A DNA stretch of 64,000 nt from Ruegeria_C sp041537905 (GTDB lineage: Bacteria; Pseudomonadota; Alphaproteobacteria; Rhodobacterales; Rhodobacteraceae). Under the pieces are notes generated by a model. The model worked only from the letters and a program-made list of their open reading frames with translations. It was not told the DNA's origin and did no database searches. Location: positions 71,744 through 135,743 of the forward strand of contig NZ_JBGRUO010000013.1 in assembly GCF_041537905.1 (NCBI RefSeq). The letters are read 5' to 3'. Each line of letters begins with the position of its first letter. Positions within the stretch are counted from its first letter, which is position 1. Both the position numbers and the translations under genes were made by a program. This document shows, piece by piece, positions 60,330-64,000 of the stretch.

Positions 60330-61691
60330 ATGAGTCCCACAATGACATATGGCGGCCATGTCCGCGCGATTGCCCTGCTTGGGCTGCCGCTGATCGGCGG
60401 GCATCTGGCGCAATTCGCCATCGGCCTGACCGATACCGTCATGCTGGGCTGGTACGGAGTGCAGGCGCTGGCCGCCGTGACGCTGGGCGGCAGCTATTTC
60501 TTCGTGCTGTTCCTGCTGGGCGCGGGTTTTGCCATGGCCGTGATGCCTATGGTCGCCACCGCCGCCGCCGAGGAGGATGAAACCAGCATCCGCCGGGTCA
60601 CGCGTATGGGGCTGTGGCTGTCGCTGTTGTACTTTGTCCTCGCCTTGCCGCTCTTGTGGTGGTCCTATCCGATCCTTCTGCTGATGGGGCAAGAGCCCGC
60701 GGTGGCCGAGACCGCCGCAACCTATCTGCGGGTTGCGGGCTGGGGCTTGCTGCCTGCATTGCTGGTGATGGTCTTGAAATCATATCTGGCGGCGCTCGAA
60801 CGCACGCAGGTTGTGTTCTGGATCACCATTGTCGCTGCCGTCACAAATGCCGTGACAAACTATGCGCTGATCTTCGGCAATTGGGGGGCGCCCGAGCTGG
60901 GCGTGACCGGTGCCGCCATAGCCTCGGTCGTCACCCAGATGGTGTCGCTACTGGCAGTGGTGATCTATGCGGTGCGGGTCCTGCCCGAACATGAACTGTT
61001 CCGCCGTTTCTGGCGCCCGGACTGGGAGATGTTCGCGCGGGTCTTCCGGCTGGGTGTGCCCATCGGCCTGACCATGCTGAGCGAGGTGACGATGTTTGCC
61101 TCTTCCGCCGTGATGATGGGCTGGCTGGGAGCGATACCGCTGGCCGCGCATGGCATCGCGCTGCAACTGGCCTCGGCCACCTTCATGGTGCATCTGGGGC
61201 TAAGTAACGCTGCGACGATCCGGGCGGGCAATGCCTATGGCCGCAAGGACCGCGCCCATCTGGCGCGTGGGGCCATGGTCGTCACGATCATGTCGCTCGC
61301 GACTTCCGCAGTGGCGGTGATGGTTTTCCTGGTCTTTCCAGAGCAGTTGATTTCGCTGTTTATGGAATCCGACGACCCGCATCGCGGGCAGATTCTGCTG
61401 ATCGGCACCGGGTTGCTGGCCGTGGCGGCGCTGTTCCAGACCGTGGATGGCGCACAGGTGATCGCGCTGGGCGTGCTGCGCGGGGTGCAGGACACCACCG
61501 GCCCGATGGTGATCGCGGCGCTCAGCTACTGGCTGGTCGGCATCCCGGCCTCCTACATTCTGGGATTTCAGATGGGCTGGGGCGGCGTCGGCGTCTGGAG
61601 CGGGCTCGTCCTCGGCCTCGCCTGCGCCGCGGTGCTGCTGATGACGCGGTTCTGGGGGCGGACGATCAATAGGATCGGGGTTTTGGCGTGA
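60330..61691 (+). CDS. MATE-family multidrug/Na+ efflux protein
   Basis: 453 aa with twelve membrane helices in two similar halves. Helix 1 region LGLPLIGGHLAQFAIGLTDTVMLGWYG is typical of NorM-type MATE pumps. FGLPIGLTM-like RLGVPIGLTMLSEV starts the second half. Substrate unknown; probably driven by Na+ or H+. Last core gene before the mobile elements. Confidence 0.92.
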   Translation: MSPTMTYGGHVRAIALLGLPLIGGHLAQFAIGLTDTVMLGWYGVQALAAVTLGGSYFFVLFLLGAGFAMAVMPMVATAAAEEDETSIRRVTRMGLWLSLLYFVLALPLLWWSYPILLLMGQEPAVAETAATYLRVAGWGLLPALLVMVLKSYLAALERTQVVFWITIVAAVTNAVTNYALIFGNWGAPELGVTGAAIASVVTQMVSLLAVVIYAVRVLPEHELFRRFWRPDWEMFARVFRLGVPIGLTMLSEVTMFASSAVMMGWLGAIPLAAHGIALQLASATFMVHLGLSNAATIRAGNAYGRKDRAHLARGAMVVTIMSLATSAVAVMVFLVFPEQLISLFMESDDPHRGQILLIGTGLLAVAALFQTVDGAQVIALGVLRGVQDTTGPMVIAALSYWLVGIPASYILGFQMGWGGVGVWSGLVLGLACAAVLLMTRFWGRTINRIGVLA

Positions 61692-61739
61692 GGTCTGATC
61701 CGGGGCGCGATAGCTAAGCGCATCGGGTCCGCTCAGAGC

Positions 61740-63857
61740 CCATGGACTAAGGCGCTCGCGCGGCGATGGCGCTTGTGGTGAGTGTTTCGAGTGATACTGG
61801 ATCTGGCCATGTTTTGAGAGCTGCCAAACCTGTCTGACGATTGAGGTTTCTCAATCTGATAACAGGAGGTTCCAATGACAGAGGAGAAGATGAGCCCGCT
61901 GCGTGCGCGGATGATGGAAGACATGCGCATTCGAGGGATGGGCGACAAGGCTCAGAAGTCACACATCCGGGCGATCAAGGATTTTGCGGCCTTCCTTGGC
62001 CATTCTCCGGACACTTCCACACCGGAAGAACTGCGCGCCTATCAGCTTCACATGATGGACAGCGGTGTGACGCCATCCACGTTCAACACGCGGATCGTGG
62101 CGCTGCGGTTCTCTTTCGGCATCACCTGCGGGCGCGAGGACATGAAGCGCTTCATGCAGTTCAAGACCCAGCCCAAGAAGCTGCCAGTGGTGTTCAGCGT
62201 GCAAGAGGTGTCGGACCTGTTGATGGCGACACCGGGGCCCGGGCTGAAGTATCGGGCCGCCCTCAGCATCTCCTATGGTGCGGGCCTGCGTGCCTCGGAG
62301 GTATGCAACCTCAAGATTAGCGACATCGACAGCAACCGAATGCTGATCCACGTCGATCAGGGCAAGGGCGGGAAGGACCGCAAGGTGATGCTGTCACCCG
62401 GGCTGCTTGGCCTGCTGCGGGAGTACTGGAAGGAAGCGCGGCCCGAAGGGTGGCTCTTTCCCGGCAAACCCAAGATCAACCCAATCTCATCACGCCAGTT
62501 GAACCGGGTCTTCACGTCGGCCAAGCACATGGCCGGGATCAGCAAGCCAGCGACCTTGCACACGCTGCGCCACAGTTTCGCGACGCATCTGCTGGAAGCG
62601 AACACTGACGTGCGCGTCATTCAGGTGCTGCTGGGCCACGCCAAGCTGACGACAACGGCGCAGTACACCCACGTCGCCACAAAGACGATCAAGGACACGG
62701 TCAGCCACATGATCGTCTCCGGCGGGGGACTGTCAGCAGACAGCACGAAGTGGGTCGCCTGCAAACCCGGGTTCTTCCTGCATGTGCGCGTGCTGTCGCG
62801 CTTGTTCCGGCGGTTGTTTGTCGAAGGCCTGATGGCCCTGCACCGTGTCGGGGATCTGAGGTTCTTCAGCAACCATGCGGGACTGGCCGATACCCATGCC
62901 TTCACCGAATGGCTTGCGCCGTTGCGCAAATCCGACTGGGTGGTCTATGCAAAGCCACCCTTCGGTGGGCCCGAGGCCGTGTTGGCCTACTTGAGCCGCT
63001 ACACCCACCGCGTCGCCATCTCGAACCACCGCCTGGTCAGCGCCGATGCCGACACCGTCGCCTTCCGCTGGAAGGACTATCGCGTCAAGAACAGCGACCG
63101 CCAGAAGGTCATGCGTCTTGCCACGCCCGAGTTCATCCGCCGGTTCCTGATCCATATCTTGCCGACGGGTTCCACCGCATCCGCCACTACGGCCTGCTGG
63201 CCAGCGGTGTCCGCAAGACCAACATCGCCAAAATCCGTTCATTGCTCTGTGTCCAGCTGCCAGATCAGGCAGATGTCCAAGACACTGCGCCAGAGGCCTC
63301 CCCGCCCACTCCGCGCGAACCATGCCCCTGTTGCGGCGGACTCATGCGCATCATCGAGATCTTCCGTCGCGGACAGAAACCGATGTCACGCGCGCCACCA
63401 CGGGAACAGGCCGCATGACCGAACGACCGCCAAAGATCATCAACCCATGCTGGCTGTACGACGCAGCACCGGCCCAAGCCTGTTGCGCCGATTGGTTGTC
63501 AGCGCGGTTGCAGAACACAATTCAACCAAGCTCCGCCAGCAGGTCAGGGCAGCAGGGCCGTGAACCTCTCCTGTCCAGCGCCGTAAAAAGCGCCAAACGG
63601 TCCGCCGAGAACGCCGTTGCGACAATTGCCCGCGCACTTTACTCATAGTCTCATCAAGACCCACGCGGCTTCCACCTTGGGAGATTTCCCAACCCGGGCC
63701 GCCCGAGCACCAAGCACAACCGTCACGCCCCGGCCCGAATCAAAAAATCTTAACCATCCCAAATGCTGCACCAGGCACCACAGGCCCTAAATCGCAGAAA
63801 GCTGACGTTGCCGATAGCGAGGAGGCCTGCAAACTACTGCTCAACTGACACAAAAGC
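61740..63857 (+). mobile_element. IS91-family element remnant
   Basis: The block extends from just after the MATE gene to the next IS end and contains the integrase/transposase chimera. Exact ends (oriIS/terIS) could not be fixed. The 438 nt after the transposase frame (63419-63857) hold no gene that I can support. Confidence 0.6.
61875..63563 (+). pseudogene. Chimeric IS91-type integrase fused to a truncated, frameshifted IS91 transposase
   Basis: 562-codon frame with AGGAGG before ATG 61875. Residues 1-280 are a complete tyrosine recombinase (GAGLRASEVCNL, LHTLRHSFATHLL, GHAKLTTTAQYTHVA), of the type that accompanies IS91-like elements. At about 62700 it runs into the middle of an IS91 transposase (HMIVSGGGLS, then KWVACKPGFFLHVRVLSRLF). 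The zinc finger and HUH histidines that should precede this point are gone. A one-base deletion near 63170 shifts the frame: the proper tail (FHRIRHYGLL to the zinc knuckle CPCCGG) continues in another frame to 63418. The integrase part could still be active; the transposase is not. Confidence 0.85.
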
Positions 63858-64000
63858 TGACCTGAGCCCCAAGTTTCCTCCATCTGTCTGAGAGTCCTTG
63901 GGGTTTGGTTGATGTCCTTACGCGGCCAGTTTGTCCATGTTTGTTTTCTCAGCAAATTCTCTCGGCGTCAGATTTCCGAGCGCCGAATGTGGTCTGTTGG
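63858..64000 (-). mobile_element. Right end of an IS3-family element, runs out of window
   Basis: Begins with a likely terminal repeat TGACCTGAGCCCCAAGTTTC at 63858, which is followed by the 3' end of a transposase on the minus strand. It borders the IS91 remnant, suggesting nested or serial insertion. Confidence 0.75.
63918..64000 (-). CDS. IS3-family transposase (OrfB), C-terminal end only
   Basis: The last 26 residues are readable: NRPHSALGNLTPREFAEKTN followed by MDKLAA and a stop. This is the standard end of IS3-type OrfB transposases (rve core, PHSALG motif). The rest lies beyond the window. Confidence 0.85.
   Translation of the reverse strand, partial: NRPHSALGNLTPREFAEKTNMDKLAA

Noticed and set aside
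63740..63955. 71-codon minus-strand frame at the right end
   Set aside because: It overlaps the IS3 transposase end and terminal repeat in another frame.

Overview
The window is high-GC alphaproteobacterial chromosome, most likely from the Rhodobacterales (Roseobacter group). The evidence is the aerobic (CobG/CobF-type) cobalamin operon, the fused MnhAB antiporter subunit, the NADH-dehydrogenase-like/SelD fusion, the short OpgH, and protein sequences typical of that group. Genes are packed tightly, with many 1-4 nt stop/start overlaps. No rRNA or CRISPR is visible; there is one tRNA (Cys).

Layout: 0-4.2 kb holds the end of an SRAP gene, a small proteusin-like (NHLP) peptide gene, and the selenium pair mnmH (tRNA 2-selenouridine synthase) and selD, which converge. 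4.3-10.2 kb is a complete Mrp/Mnh Na+/H+ antiporter operon (AB-C-D-E-F-G). 10.4-11.7 kb holds a rhodanese and a secreted esterase. 12-16.6 kb is opgC-opgG-opgH for osmoregulated periplasmic glucans. 16.6-21.5 kb holds a TTC38-like TPR protein, a CaiB-type CoA-transferase with a ThDP enzyme, and a DUF302 protein.

21.5-36.7 kb is a large cobalamin locus. From the right it reads: cobalamin riboswitch, DUF1636 protein, cobW, cobN, cobG, cobH, cobI, cobJ, then cobK on the opposite strand, then cobL, cobE, cobM, cobB and cobA. A second cobalamin riboswitch precedes a lone cbiM-like permease gene and cobF. cobQ lies apart at 44.9 kb. Together these cover most steps from uroporphyrinogen III to cobyric acid. 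CobS/CobT, CobO, CobR and the nucleotide-loop enzymes are not in the window.

37.8-41.5 kb is a small accessory island ending at tRNA-Cys. It has a phage-type tyrosine integrase, a C-terminally truncated cytosine methyltransferase, a phage S74-like chaperone fragment and small unknown genes, with visibly lower GC in its right half. 41.8-61.7 kb returns to core genes: protein-isoaspartate methyltransferase/TolC, a PopZ-like protein, efp, ygfZ, a glycosyltransferase, parE, GST/hydrolase, ppk2 and a MATE pump. It also contains an AT-rich membrane-protein gene coupled to parE and a pair of proteusin-like peptide genes. 61.9-64 kb is mobile-element debris: a chimeric IS91-type integrase/transposase and the end of an IS3-family element.

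The most novel signal is a set of three dispersed small genes (660-950, 55261-55584, 55696-56040). They share a nitrile-hydratase-like leader, an invariant GGST-x-VC junction and hydrophobic Ser/Thr-containing cores of 26-33 residues. They look like orphan RiPP precursors with no modification enzyme nearby.
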